Below, one piece after another: positions 25,486-33,586 of a stretch of 64,000 bases of DNA. Every line of letters begins with the position of its first letter. Position 1 is the first letter of the stretch. This stretch comes from Novosphingobium decolorationis (GTDB taxonomy: Bacteria; Pseudomonadota; Alphaproteobacteria; Sphingomonadales; Sphingomonadaceae). A program made the position numbers and the translations under genes. The DNA is taken from NCBI RefSeq assembly GCF_018417475.1, contig NZ_CP054856.1, positions 2,511,001 through 2,575,000 of the forward strand. The letters run 5' to 3'. The notes under the pieces were generated by a model. It was not told where the DNA came from and did no database searches. It worked only from the letters and a program-made list of their open reading frames with translations.

Positions 25486-25548
25486 GTTCGGTACCCGCCG
25501 GTGATGGTGGTGGTTGGCAGGTGCCGGGGTGCCTGCCGGGTTATCCCG

Positions 25549-26139
25549 TCAGGCGAACGTGCCCGCGCGCGCGATCTCGCTCGCGGCCTTGCGGCCGACC
25601 GGCGCCTCGCGGTCCTGCAGGTAGTCGGGAAGCGTAGCCTTGTCGCCGATCTTGCCGATCACGAAGGCGGCTTCGAGCCGGTGGTCGGCCGGAACGCCCA
25701 GCGCCGCTTCGGCCTCACCGAACTTGATGCCGGTCATGCCGTGGGTGTGGTAGCCCAGTGCCTGCGCCTGGAGGGCCGCGGCCATCCAGGCCGCCCCCGC
25801 ATCGAAGCTGGCGCTGTAGTTGTCCGAGTTGCCCTTTTCCGAGCGCATCTGCGTGTCCGAGACGACGAAGACCAGCGCCGAGGCGCTCTGCGCCCAGCCC
25901 TTGTTGAAGTCGATCAGCTGCGAGAGGAACAGGTCCCAGTTGGCATCGCCCTTGACCGCGTAAAGGAACGTCCAGGGCTGCACGTTGTAGGCCGAAGGCG
26001 CCCAACCGGCCGCCTCGAAGATCACGTCGAGGTCGTCCTGGGGAATCGCACTTCCGTCAAAGGCGCGGGGCGACCAGCGATCGACGATCAGCTTCTCGAC
26101 CTTGGCGTGGGCGGTGCGTCCGAGCGATTGGGCAGTCAT
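25549..26139 (-). CDS. Nitroreductase-family protein
   Basis: This 196-aa protein is of the flavin-dependent nitroreductase type, with the FMN-phosphate-binding segment IVDRWSPRAFDGSAIP near 18-33 and AAGWAPSAYNVQPWTFLYA near 43. The C-terminal part has GYHTHGMTGIKF and a KATLPDYLQDREAP tail. Such enzymes reduce nitro-aromatics, quinones or enones with NAD(P)H. The start at 26139 follows CAAGGATATC, and the earlier frame is not conserved. It lies downstream of the pirin gene, and both are divergent from a LysR regulator. Confidence 0.88.
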   Translation of the reverse strand: MTAQSLGRTAHAKVEKLIVDRWSPRAFDGSAIPQDDLDVIFEAAGWAPSAYNVQPWTFLYAVKGDANWDLFLSQLIDFNKGWAQSASALVFVVSDTQMRSEKGNSDNYSASFDAGAAWMAAALQAQALGYHTHGMTGIKFGEAEAALGVPADHRLEAAFVIGKIGDKATLPDYLQDREAPVGRKAASEIARAGTFA

Positions 26140-26246
26140 GTCGGGATATCCTTGGCAATCGGGATGGGAGAGAGGCGAAAGAAATGGCAGCAAAGGACGC
26201 TAGCGTGCCGACAGGGTCGACGCACCGGCGTCCTTCGCCACAACCG

Positions 26247-26966
26247 TCAGGCGGCATCCACCAGAACGATTTCCGCATCCTCTAGCGCGGTTACCGCGAG
26301 GCTGGAAAGGCCCGTGATCGCAACGCCATCACGCGCCTCAGCCTCCACAGCCTCGCCCCCCGACGCTCCATCGGCCACGCGGATGCGCCCGCGCGTCGAG
26401 ACCAGGTAGAGATGGCGGCCCGGCGCGGCTTCGTAGTGCGCGGTTTCGCCCAAGGGAACGGTCGCGCCCAGCACGCGCGCATCGGCGCGGATCGGCAGCG
26501 CGTCACCGTCCCCGTCCTGCCCGCTGGCAAGCGCCACGAAGCGGCCCGCGCGGTCGTCCTTCGGGAAAGGCCGCGTGCCCCAGTCAGGCGCCCCGCCGCG
26601 GCTGTCGGGCAGGATCCAGATCTGGAAGATCTGGGTCTCTTCGGCTTCCAGGTTGTATTCGGCATGCTGGATGCCGGTGCCCGCGCTCATCACCTGGACA
26701 TCGCCCGCGACCGTGCGGCCCGCGTTGCCCATGTTGTCCTGGTGGGTGATCGCGCCCTTGCGGACATAGGTGACGATTTCCATGTCGCGGTGCGGGTGCG
26801 GGGGAAAGCCCGTCTGCGGCGCGATGGTGTCATCGTTCCAGACCCTGAGGCGCCCCCAGTTGGTGCGCGCAGGGTCATGGTAGTTGGCAAAGGAAAAGTG
26901 GTGGTGGGCATCGAGCCAGCCATGGTTGGCCGCTCCGAGCCCCGCAAAGGGACGCAGCTCGATCAT
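26247..26966 (-). CDS. Pirin family protein (YhhW-like)
   Basis: This 239-aa bicupin of the pirin family has the N-terminal metal site visible in FPPHPHRDMEIVTYV (His pair), the following HQDNMG segment and GIQHAEYN. E. coli YhhW has quercetin 2,3-dioxygenase activity; other pirins act as regulators. CAGGAG lies 9 bp before the ATG at 26966; a TTG three codons earlier is too close to it. It is the first gene of a probable pirin-nitroreductase unit controlled by the divergent LysR. Confidence 0.92.
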   Translation of the reverse strand: MIELRPFAGLGAANHGWLDAHHHFSFANYHDPARTNWGRLRVWNDDTIAPQTGFPPHPHRDMEIVTYVRKGAITHQDNMGNAGRTVAGDVQVMSAGTGIQHAEYNLEAEETQIFQIWILPDSRGGAPDWGTRPFPKDDRAGRFVALASGQDGDGDALPIRADARVLGATVPLGETAHYEAAPGRHLYLVSTRGRIRVADGASGGEAVEAEARDGVAITGLSSLAVTALEDAEIVLVDAA

Positions 26967-27028
26967 GCTATTCAACTCCTGGGGCGAAGAGGCCGCCGTC
27001 CCATCCTGCGGCGGCCCCTCGAAAAGGC

Positions 27029-27063
27029 GGTCCGGCCCTTGAAGGGCTCTTGCGGACCATTTT
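27029..27063 (+). terminator. Terminator-like hairpin upstream of lysR
   Basis: GGTCCG pairs with CGGACC, with an inner GCCCTT-GA-AGGGC stem, followed by ATTTTTG. It is on the plus strand in the divergent region, about 120 bp before the LysR start, where it would stop transcripts entering lysR from the left or act as an attenuator. Confidence 0.5.
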
Positions 27064-27132
27064 TGCGAACCGAAGGGCCCCGGGATCGATGGGAGGGGCG
27101 CTTTCGCGTGTCCCGTCCCAGATAGGCATTTT

Positions 27133-27160
27133 CATTTGATCGGAAAATTGCGATAAAATG
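27133..27160. promoter_or_regulatory. LysR-type operator dyad
   Basis: A 28-bp AT-rich imperfect palindrome shows 11 of 14 symmetric pairs, with half-sites CATTTGATCG and CGATAAAATG. It contains the T-N11-A style core expected of LysR-family sites. It lies in the middle of the pirin/lysR divergent region, 24 bp before the LysR start codon, a place consistent with autoregulation and control of the pirin gene. Confidence 0.6.
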
Positions 27161-27184
27161 GATGGAAATGTTCAAGGATCTTGA

Positions 27185-28102
27185 ATGCCCAACCTGGTGA
27201 CGCCCAGTCTCGACCACCTGCGCATCGTCCTCGCCGTCGTCGAGGAGGGCAGCTTCGGGGGCGCCGCGCGCAAGCTGGGGCGGGCGGTCTCGGTCGTCAG
27301 CTATGCCGTGGCGCAAGTCGAGGCCCAGCTCGATCTGGTGCTGTTCGAACGCGAAGGCTCGCGCAAACCCGTGCTGACGAAGAACGGGCGGGCCCTGCTC
27401 GCCGACATGCAGATCATCCGCGAGGACAGCGAGGCCCTGCTCGCCCGCGTGCGCAGCCTGCGCCAGGGGCTGGAGGCCGAACTCGCCCTTGCGGTCGACG
27501 TCATGGTGCCGGGACAGGTCCTCGCTCCCCTCCTGCGCGCCTTCCAGGAGCGCTACCCGCGCGTGCCGCTGCGCCTTCACATCGAGGCGCTGGGCGCGGT
27601 CGCCGCCTCGCTTATCGAGGGGCGCGCCAGCCTCGCCATCGCCGGGCCCGACCTCCCCCAGCTTGGCGACTTCGAGCGCGAAGTGATCGGCGCGGTCGAA
27701 ATGGTCCCGGTCGCCGCACCCTCGCACCCGCTTGCACAGCAGGCCCGGATCGCACCGGGCGACACACGCCGCCATCTCCAGCTTGTCCTTACCGACCGCT
27801 CGACGCTGACGCAGGGCCACGATTTCGCGGTGATGAGCCCGCACACCTGGCGCCTTGCCGATCTGGGCGCCAAGCACGCGCTGCTGCGCGAAGGCATCGG
27901 CTGGGGCTCGATGCCGCGCGATGCGGTGCACGGCGACCTTGCCGATGGCACGCTCGTCGCGCTCGACCTGCCCGAGCGGCGGATGATGTCCTACCACCTC
28001 CTCGCGCTGTGGCGGCGCGACAACCGGCCTGGCCCCGCCGCGCTGTGGGTGCTGGAGGAACTGCGCACGCGCCTTGCCGAACACGCCGCGAGCACGGCCT
28101 GA
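27185..28102 (+). CDS. LysR-family transcriptional regulator
   Basis: This 305-aa LysR regulator has an N-terminal winged HTH (about 9-65: LDHLRIVLAVVEEGSFGGAA) and a linker helix. A C-terminal periplasmic-binding-protein-like effector domain follows, with PGQVLAPLLRAFQERYPRVPL. The closest arrangement is with pirin and nitroreductase genes transcribed divergently, which are its probable targets. An inducer cannot be predicted. The ATG at 27185 has AAGGAT upstream. Confidence 0.92.
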   Translation: MPNLVTPSLDHLRIVLAVVEEGSFGGAARKLGRAVSVVSYAVAQVEAQLDLVLFEREGSRKPVLTKNGRALLADMQIIREDSEALLARVRSLRQGLEAELALAVDVMVPGQVLAPLLRAFQERYPRVPLRLHIEALGAVAASLIEGRASLAIAGPDLPQLGDFEREVIGAVEMVPVAAPSHPLAQQARIAPGDTRRHLQLVLTDRSTLTQGHDFAVMSPHTWRLADLGAKHALLREGIGWGSMPRDAVHGDLADGTLVALDLPERRMMSYHLLALWRRDNRPGPAALWVLEELRTRLAEHAASTA

Positions 28103-28153
28103 TTCGCACCTTGGGATCTTGCACTTGGGCGCAATCTCCCCATGTGCTCAGAC

Positions 28154-28915
28154 ATGAGCGCCACCCGACTGTTCGACCGAGCCGTGATCCGGCTTTCCGC
28201 CCGCCCCGACACCGGCGAGGACGTCGCCGCCTTCCTGCAGGGGCTCGTCACATCCGATGTGAAGGGATCGCTTCCCGTCTGGGCCGGGCTGCTCAGCCCG
28301 CAGGGCAAGGTCCTGTTCGATTTCCTGGTCTGGCCCTCGGGCGAGGACCTCCTGATCGACTGCGAGGCGAATGTCGCCGACGCGCTGGCGAAGCGCCTCT
28401 CGATGTACCGCCTGCGCCGCGCGATCGACATCGCGCGCGAGGATCACCTCGTCGTCCACTGGCGCCCCCACACCGGGGACGGCGCGGCCTCGGACCCGCG
28501 CCTTTCCGCGCTGGGCGAACGCTGGATCGCGCCCTTTGACCCCAATGACCCGGACGATATCGTGACCGGCGCCGACGAGGCCTGGCGCGCGCATCGCCTC
28601 AGGCACGGCGTGTGCGAGGGCCGCGCGGAACTGGGCGATGGCGAACTGCTCTGGCTGGAATGCAACGCGACCGAACTGCACGGCGTCAGCTTCACCAAGG
28701 GCTGCTACGTGGGGCAGGAGAACACCGCGCGCATGAACTGGCGCCAGAAGATCAACCGCCGCCTGGTCGTGGTCCCGCTCGAAAGCTCGAACGAGAAACG
28801 CCGCCGCGCGGCCTACACCGACTTGGGCCTTGCCGTCGATCACCTGCGCGTCGCGGATATTCCCGCCGAATGCGTGCCGGGCTGGATGGAGCTGGCCAAG
28901 GACGAGGCGGAGTAA
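28154..28915 (+). CDS. ygfZ: Folate-binding YgfZ/GcvT-like protein
   Basis: YgfZ-type proteins use a tetrahydrofolate-binding GcvT fold to assist iron-sulfur cluster assembly. The 253-aa version from 28154 has the signature KGCYVGQE at 182-189, followed by TARMNWRQKINRRL. Another ATG lies four codons earlier at 28142; neither has an obvious ribosome-binding site, and the family N terminus favours 28154. A long-form intergenic repeat follows 16 bp after the stop. Confidence 0.9.
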   Translation: MSATRLFDRAVIRLSARPDTGEDVAAFLQGLVTSDVKGSLPVWAGLLSPQGKVLFDFLVWPSGEDLLIDCEANVADALAKRLSMYRLRRAIDIAREDHLVVHWRPHTGDGAASDPRLSALGERWIAPFDPNDPDDIVTGADEAWRAHRLRHGVCEGRAELGDGELLWLECNATELHGVSFTKGCYVGQENTARMNWRQKINRRLVVVPLESSNEKRRRAAYTDLGLAVDHLRVADIPAECVPGWMELAKDEAE

Positions 28916-28930
28916 GGCAGAAGGGATTTT

Positions 28931-29123
28931 CCGAGGGCCATCGCCCTCGGGCTCCCCGAATTGTCCAGCCCAGCTGTCGCCCGGCGCGTTGGCGGATATG
29001 GAGGCGCAAAGCCCCTCTAAAATCATCCGATGCGTGGATGCGTGCCCTCTCCTTGCGCAAACTGCGCGTGCGGAGAAAGCCAAGGGTGCCGAGTCCGGGG
29101 TCAAGGGGCGATGGCCCCTTGAA
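28931..29123 (+). repeat. Intergenic palindromic repeat, copy 7 (long form A-C-B)
   Basis: A hairpin at 28931-28950 and B hairpin at 29101-29122 are separated by a long spacer with a third hairpin module, GAGGCGC-AAA-GCCCCTC at 29001-29017, followed by AATCATCCGATGCGTG. It fills the convergent gap between ygfZ and a GNAT gene. The same long spacer occurs in copy 8. Confidence 0.9.
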
Positions 29124-29136
29124 GCGGTCCCCTTCT

Positions 29137-29715
29137 TCAGGCGCTGAGCGGCTGCGCGCTGCTGCGTTCGTAGGCAACCCGGCCGACTGGGGGCATGGCC
29201 CGCCATTCGAGCGGCGCCTCGTAACAATGCACCGCGACGGCTTCCCCGCGAGCCGCGCTGAAGCGCTCCTCGATGCGGAAGCTGTCCTCGAAGCCTGCGG
29301 CAAGCAGGACGCGCGCGTCGCTCTCGCTGTCGAGCGGTTCGTAGGCGACGATACGGTGGTGGCCCAGCGCGCGGGCGTGGTCGAGCATGGCCCGCACCGC
29401 CTCGCGGGCGAAGCCCAGGCCGCAGAACCGGCCCTTGATCCAGTAGACAAGCTCCACTTCGCCGCGCTCCCCGGCCACAAGGCCGATATGCCCCACCAGG
29501 CGCGCCCCTCCCGGCGCACGCAGATAGATCATGAACTGGGGCAGGCGCTGGTCACGCTCGCCTTCCAGCAGCGCGCGCACCTCACCAAGGGACCGGGGCA
29601 ACCCGGGCACAGTCAGTGTACGGGGCACGGCATCCGAATTGAGGGCCTCGAAGATATCCTCGAGATCCTCCGGCCAGCCGGGCCTCAGAAACAACCTCTC
29701 CGTGCGGATGAACAT
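29137..29715 (-). CDS. GNAT family N-acetyltransferase (copy 1)
   Basis: This 192-aa RimJ/RimL-like acetyltransferase opens MFIRTERLFLRPGWPEDLED. The motif A region IKGRFCGLGFAREAV binds the acetyl-CoA pyrophosphate, and the later ALGHHRIVAYEPLDSESDARVLLAAGF is typical. Related enzymes acetylate protein N termini or small amines; the substrate here is unknown. The start at 29715 matches its neighbour. A paralogue with the same N terminus lies just upstream on the same strand. Confidence 0.88.
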   Translation of the reverse strand: MFIRTERLFLRPGWPEDLEDIFEALNSDAVPRTLTVPGLPRSLGEVRALLEGERDQRLPQFMIYLRAPGGARLVGHIGLVAGERGEVELVYWIKGRFCGLGFAREAVRAMLDHARALGHHRIVAYEPLDSESDARVLLAAGFEDSFRIEERFSAARGEAVAVHCYEAPLEWRAMPPVGRVAYERSSAQPLSA

Positions 29716-29943
29716 CGTACGTCTCTCCGTCGTTTTTTCTTTTCCGCAACCGCCCTTATGCAACACCCCAACTCACATTGCACGGAAATTGCGCAAAAGA
29801 GCTTCGCTCCTGCCGTAAAGGGTCTGAAGTCTGGACATTAAGAACACGACAGCAGGCGGCTCCGGTGCCCTGCGGATTGCCTTCACGCACCGAATCGCAG
29901 GGTGGGTCGGGCCACCCGATTCGCACAGGAGCGAACGCGGGTT

Positions 29944-30543
29944 TCAGGCCGCCTTGCGGACCATGCCCGCATCGCCCGCGCCATCGCCGCGATCCGCGTC
30001 CCCGTCCGAGCCCCCATCTTCCAGCGCAAGCGTGTACTCGAGCGCCATCGCGCTCTCGCCCCGGCCCGAGCTGTAGCGCTCGACAAGGCGTCCGGTAGGC
30101 CGGAAACCGGCCTTACGCAGGACCGCGCCCGAGGCGGGGTTGTCGATGAAGTGGCTGGCGACAAGGCGGGTGTGGCCCAGCGTACGGGCGAGCGAAAGGA
30201 CCCCGCGCGCCGCCTCGCTGGCGTAACCCTGCCCCCAGTGGGGGCGTGCGATCCAGTAGCCGAGCTCGACCTCGTCACGCTGCGCCGCCCCGTCACCGAG
30301 ATGGGCAAGGCCAATGCAGCCCAGGATCGGGGCGCCGGGAAGGTCCGGACGCGTGATGAGGAAGGTGGGCAGGCCGTGCTCGGCCGGGCGCGCCAGGAAG
30401 CGCGCGGCATCGCCCGGCGCATAGGGCCAGGGGGCGGACGCCAGGTTGCAGACGACCTCGGGATCCGCGATCGCGGCGTAGAGTTCGTCCCGGTCCTCGG
30501 CCCAGCCGGGCCGCAGGAACAGCCGTTCGCTGCGAAGGAACAT
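29944..30543 (-). CDS. GNAT family N-acetyltransferase (copy 2)
   Basis: This 199-aa protein is paralogous to the GNAT downstream of it: it opens MFLRSERLFLRPGWAEDRDE and has the motif A block IARPHWGQGYASEAARGVL, followed by ASHFIDNPASGAVLRKAGFRPTG. The C-terminal 30 residues are a Gly/Asp-rich tail absent from the neighbour. The start at 30543 gives the conserved N terminus. The two stand in tandem, separated by 228 bp. Confidence 0.88.
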   Translation of the reverse strand: MFLRSERLFLRPGWAEDRDELYAAIADPEVVCNLASAPWPYAPGDAARFLARPAEHGLPTFLITRPDLPGAPILGCIGLAHLGDGAAQRDEVELGYWIARPHWGQGYASEAARGVLSLARTLGHTRLVASHFIDNPASGAVLRKAGFRPTGRLVERYSSGRGESAMALEYTLALEDGGSDGDADRGDGAGDAGMVRKAA

Positions 30544-30758
30544 TGTCTCTCTCCATTCATCAGCCCCGCGCGGCCGCTTAGGCGCTGCGCGTGACAACCC
30601 GGTTACGCCGCATCCACAGGTGCGCGGCGATCCCGGAGGTTCGAGCCCCGTCGCCGGCCGTGCCGGTCAACCGAAGCGATGAAATGAGGGAGACATGCAA
30701 AGAGGGAGACAGGCCAGGCCCTCTCCCTCGTGCAGCCGAAACCTTACAAGGTTCGGCA

Positions 30759-30781
30759 GGGCCATCCTGTCCGGATGGCCC
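30759..30781 (-). terminator. Hairpin downstream of rpmA
   Basis: GGGCCATCC pairs perfectly with GGATGGCCC across TGTCC, starting 18 bp beyond the rpmA stop. Additional small palindromes (AACCTT-AC-AAGGTT and GAGGGAGA...TCTCCCTC) follow on the same side. None has a T tract, so the mechanism is unclear, but a 3'-end role for the ribosomal protein transcript is likely. Confidence 0.5.
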
Positions 30782-30798
30782 CTATGGCGACCATCCGC

Positions 30799-31071
30799 TT
30801 ATTCGGCGGCTTCAGCCATCGCAGCGTCGACCGACACGTACTTGCGGCCGAGCTTGCCATCGTGGAAGCGCACGCGGCCTTCGGCCAGCGCGAACAGGGT
30901 GTGATCCTTGCCCATGCCGACGTTGACGCCCGGGTACACCTTGGTGCCACGCTGACGGATGATGATGTTGCCGCCGATCACTTCCTGACCGCCGAACTTC
31001 TTGACGCCAAGGCGGCGGCCTGCTGAGTCGCGGCCGTTACGCGACGAGCCGCCTGCTTTCTTATGTGCCAT
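30799..31071 (-). CDS. rpmA: 50S ribosomal protein L27
   Basis: L27 (90 aa) lies near the ribosomal peptidyl-transferase centre. The sequence begins [20 protein letters not shown], whose N-terminal tail reaches the P-site tRNA, and continues with the conserved [12 protein letters not shown] and [17 protein letters not shown] blocks. Length is normal. It follows rplU in the usual two-gene operon, with 26 bp between them. Confidence 0.98.
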   Translation of the reverse strand: MAHKKAGGSSRNGRDSAGRRLGVKKFGGQEVIGGNIIIRQRGTKVYPGVNVGMGKDHTLFALAEGRVRFHDGKLGRKYVSVDAAMAEAAE

Positions 31072-31097
31072 CTCGTTTTCCTTTCGAAATTCGGCGC

Positions 31098-31394
31098 TTA
31101 GCCGACCGAGGTGATGCGAAGCAGCGTAAGCTGCTGGCGGTGGCCGTTCTTGCGGCGATAGTTGTGGCGGCGACGCTTCTTGAAGACGATGACCTTCTCG
31201 CTCTTGGCCTGCGCGATGATCTCGGCCGAAACCGAAACCTTCGACGCGTCGACGACATCGCCGTCCTTGCCTGCGATCAGAACATCACCCAGCGTGATGG
31301 TCTCGCCAGCTTCACCAGCCAGCTTTTCAACCGCGATCTTGTCTCCGGCGGCAACCCGATACTGCTTGCCGCCCGTGCGCACTACTGCGAACAT
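31098..31394 (-). CDS. rplU: 50S ribosomal protein L21
   Basis: L21 (98 aa from the ATG at 31394) binds 23S rRNA. It starts [18 protein letters not shown] and ends with the basic [19 protein letters not shown] block typical of the family. An upstream extension of the frame (38 codons) lies in the leader and is not part of the protein. It is the first gene of the rplU-rpmA operon; a good promoter lies about 165 bp upstream. Confidence 0.97.
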   Translation of the reverse strand: MFAVVRTGGKQYRVAAGDKIAVEKLAGEAGETITLGDVLIAGKDGDVVDASKVSVSAEIIAQAKSEKVIVFKKRRRHNYRRKNGHRQQLTLLRITSVG

Positions 31395-31755
31395 GGTGCC
31401 CTTACCTAATCTCGTGTGTGCCCGAAACGAGCCGAAACAATGTTTTTGCCCCGGCCGCTTTGGTCCGACGAAGAACCGTGGGAAGCCTTGCGGGCGACGC
31501 ACCGACATACACGCTGCAAATCGAGGATCTGAATGCGCGATGCCGGAAAGAGAGCGAGCCGTTAGGGCACACGACGATTCGTGTCAACCGAAAGAGTCGG
31601 CTCTCCTGCGCCTTCCCATATCGGGAAAGACGCCCGAGGCTTTCCAACCGGACGCCACCATGGCGCCCGCTATCGCGCGCTCCTTTGCACGAATCGCGTG
31701 GAGCGCCAAGCGATTCGCTGTCGATCCCGTGCGCGCGCGTGCTATGAGCGGCGCC
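31395..31755. other. Divergent intergenic region upstream of rplU
   Basis: This 361-bp gap contains the rplU promoter (31559-31587) and a leader of about 155 nt. The other side, toward the lipoprotein gene at 31756, has no clear promoter. No ORF with homology was recognised. Confidence 0.7.
31559..31587 (-). promoter_or_regulatory. Sigma70-type promoter of rplU-rpmA
   Basis: On the minus strand TTGACA (31587-31582) and TAACGG (31564-31559) are separated by exactly 17 bp. The predicted start near 31552 gives a leader of about 155 nt before the rplU ATG, long enough to fold, although no known L21 leader motif was identified. Confidence 0.65.
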
Positions 31756-32310
31756 ATGACCACGCGCCCTGCCCGCTTCATCCGCCGTTTCGCGCGCCCT
31801 GCCGCGCTTGCCCTGCCGCTTGCCGCCGCCCTTCTTTCCTCCGGGTGCGCGAGCACGCGCGACTATCCCTCGCTCTCGATCCGCGAGGTCGAACGCAACA
31901 TGCGCGCCCGCCCGAGCAAGGCCGAGGAAGCCGAAACGCCCCAGCTGCCCGCCGCCAGCGCCGACCTTGCAACTCGCCTCGACGGTCTGGTCGCGATGGC
32001 GCGCACCGCCGATGGCCAGTTTGCGGATGAAAAGAACAGGGCCGAGCGCGCGGTGGCCGCAGCGGGCGGGCGTACCAGCGATTCGTGGAGCGCGGCCCAG
32101 ATCGCGCTCGCCGCGCTCGAAAGCCACCGCTCGCACGCGATGACCGCGCTGGCCGAACTCGACCAGCTCTATGTCGATGCGCGCGACGAAGCCCCGCTCG
32201 CCCCTTCGCCCAAGGCCGAATCGATCGCGGCCGCGCGCGATACGGTCAGCGACATCATCTCGGCTCAGGATTCCGTGATCGACGGTCTCTCGGCACGACT
32301 CGCGGGCTGA
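31756..32310 (+). CDS. Predicted lipoprotein
   Basis: This 184-aa protein has a basic N region and a hydrophobic stretch ending LLSSGCAS, a lipobox. The mature part is helical and Ala/Glu-rich, containing SIREVERNMRARPSK and ending with SDIISAQDSVIDGLSARLAG. No named domain was recognised. An ATG four codons earlier (31744) is equally possible as start; both give the same lipobox. It is followed by a hairpin at 32332 and a long repeat-rich gap. Confidence 0.78.
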   Translation: MTTRPARFIRRFARPAALALPLAAALLSSGCASTRDYPSLSIREVERNMRARPSKAEEAETPQLPAASADLATRLDGLVAMARTADGQFADEKNRAERAVAAAGGRTSDSWSAAQIALAALESHRSHAMTALAELDQLYVDARDEAPLAPSPKAESIAAARDTVSDIISAQDSVIDGLSARLAG

Positions 32311-32331
32311 TCGCCACCTCCAGAACGTGAA

Positions 32332-32361
32332 AACCCCTCCCCGCGTATGCGAGAAGGGGTT
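32332..32361 (+). terminator. Hairpin after the lipoprotein gene
   Basis: AACCCCT at 32332-32338 pairs with AGGGGTT at 32355-32361, with a further CGC-GTAT-GCG inside, 21 bp after the stop. The tail is TTCCCG and not a T run, so it is only a probable terminator. Confidence 0.5.
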
Positions 32362-32650
32362 CCCGAACGCCTGATCCGTAAAACGCCTGCAAGCCCCCCG
32401 GCACCGGCATTCCAGGATCAGGTGGTCAAAACCGCAAAGGTCCCGACCGGCGGTGCGCCGCCACCATGACGAGGCGCGCACACTCCAGCGACGAGAAGAC
32501 CATGTACCCTCAGACAGTCTCGTGCAGGGCCTGAAGGAGGGCTTGCCATGGCTTGGGATGGGGGGAATTGATGCGGATCAACTTTGCACATTTCGCGTAA
32601 GACCGCAGGCCAGAGGCACGCGATGAAGCGAACTACGAGAAAAGATGATT

Positions 32651-32835
32651 CCGAGGGCCAACGCCCTCGGGCTCCCCGAACTGTCCAGCGCAGCAGTCTC
32701 CCGCCGCGTTGGTGGATATCGAGGGGCAAAGCCCCTCTAGAATCATCCGATGCGTGCCCTCACCTTCCGCAAGCTGCGGGCGCTGAGAAAGACGAGGCTG
32801 CCGATTCCGGGGTCAAGGGGCGATGGCCCCTTGAA
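32651..32835 (+). repeat. Intergenic palindromic repeat, copy 8 (long form A-C-B)
   Basis: The A hairpin at 32651-32670 has an AACG loop variant, the C hairpin GAGGGGC-AAA-GCCCCTC lies at 32721-32737, and the B hairpin at 32813-32834. The spacer matches copy 7 for most of its length, including GTTGG-GGATAT and AATCATCCGATGCGTG. B ends 29 bp from the moaE stop. Confidence 0.9.
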
Positions 32836-32863
32836 AATCCACCTTCTTACTGGCTTGCGCCTT

Positions 32864-33340
32864 CTATTCGGCCGCCGCGCTGTCCCAGCGCGCGATATCC
32901 TCGAAATCTTCCTCGCGTGGTTCGATCCAGCGCCAGGTGCCGTCCACCTTTTCGCGCTTCCAGAACCAGGACTGGCTCTTGAGGTGATCCATCGCAAAGT
33001 CCGCCGCGGCAAAGGCATCGCGGCGGTGGCGGGCCGCCGCGGCGACCAGCACGATGGGATCGGCCGGTGCCATCTCGCCGCTGCGGTGCAGGATGAGGAG
33101 CCCGTCGAGCGCCCAGCGCCCGCGCACCTGGGCAGCCAGGTCCTCCATCGCGGGAAGCGTGAGCGGTTCGTAATGCTGGAGTTCGAGCGCCTCGACCCCG
33201 CCGCCCTCGCGCACCTGCCCCAGGAAGCTGACGATACCCCCGGCTGCGGGATGGGCGCGGGTAAAGCGGTCCACTTCCTCGCCGGGGGTGAAAGCCTGCG
33301 TCAGAAGGCGCACGTCGCTGCGGGTCGGCTCTGCACTCAT
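32864..33340 (-). CDS. moaE: Molybdopterin synthase catalytic subunit
   Basis: MoaE with MoaD converts precursor Z (cPMP) into molybdopterin by adding two sulfurs. This 158-aa protein has GGIVSFLGQVREGG near 34, LELQHYEPL near 52, the Arg-rich AAARHRRDAF, and the catalytic KSQSWFWKRE near 121. Its start overlaps the moaD stop (ATGA type), implying translational coupling. It is the last gene of the folB-moaA-moaD-moaE run. Confidence 0.96.
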   Translation of the reverse strand: MSAEPTRSDVRLLTQAFTPGEEVDRFTRAHPAAGGIVSFLGQVREGGGVEALELQHYEPLTLPAMEDLAAQVRGRWALDGLLILHRSGEMAPADPIVLVAAAARHRRDAFAAADFAMDHLKSQSWFWKREKVDGTWRWIEPREEDFEDIARWDSAAAE

Positions 33341-33579
33341 CCGCCGGAGACCGGGGGCAGGAAGGCGATTTCGTCGCCATCGCGCAGCACCGGCGCGTCC
33401 CGGTCCTGAAGCAGGATGCCGTTGACGGCGAGCTTCACGCGCGGTTCGCGCAGGGCGCTCGCCAGCTGGGGACCGAGGCTGTCGATCGCGTCATCGAGCG
33501 TACCTGTCAGTTCCACTTCGCGCGCGCCGCAGCCCGCCAAGTCTTCGAGCTTGCCCAGAAACACCATGTTGAGCGCCAT
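33337..33579 (-). CDS. moaD: Molybdopterin synthase sulfur carrier subunit
   Basis: This 80-aa ubiquitin-like protein ends in SGG, the C-terminal Gly-Gly that carries the thiocarboxylate sulfur. The LRDGDEIAFLPPVSGG ending is characteristic. It follows moaA by 7 bp and overlaps moaE by 4 bp. Confidence 0.95.
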   Translation of the reverse strand: MALNMVFLGKLEDLAGCGAREVELTGTLDDAIDSLGPQLASALREPRVKLAVNGILLQDRDAPVLRDGDEIAFLPPVSGG

Positions 33580-33586
33580 CTTCGCG

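Larger units (their letters stand above)
32311..32863. other. Repeat-rich intergenic region before moaE
   Basis: This 553-bp convergent gap has a terminator-like hairpin at 32332-32361, an unassigned stretch to about 32640, and a long-form intergenic repeat (32651-32835). No gene was recognised. Confidence 0.75.

Noticed and set aside
30630..30670. T-arm-like GGTTCGAGCCCC between GNAT copy 2 and rpmA
   Set aside because: No acceptor, D or anticodon stems can be folded on either strand, so it is not a tRNA.
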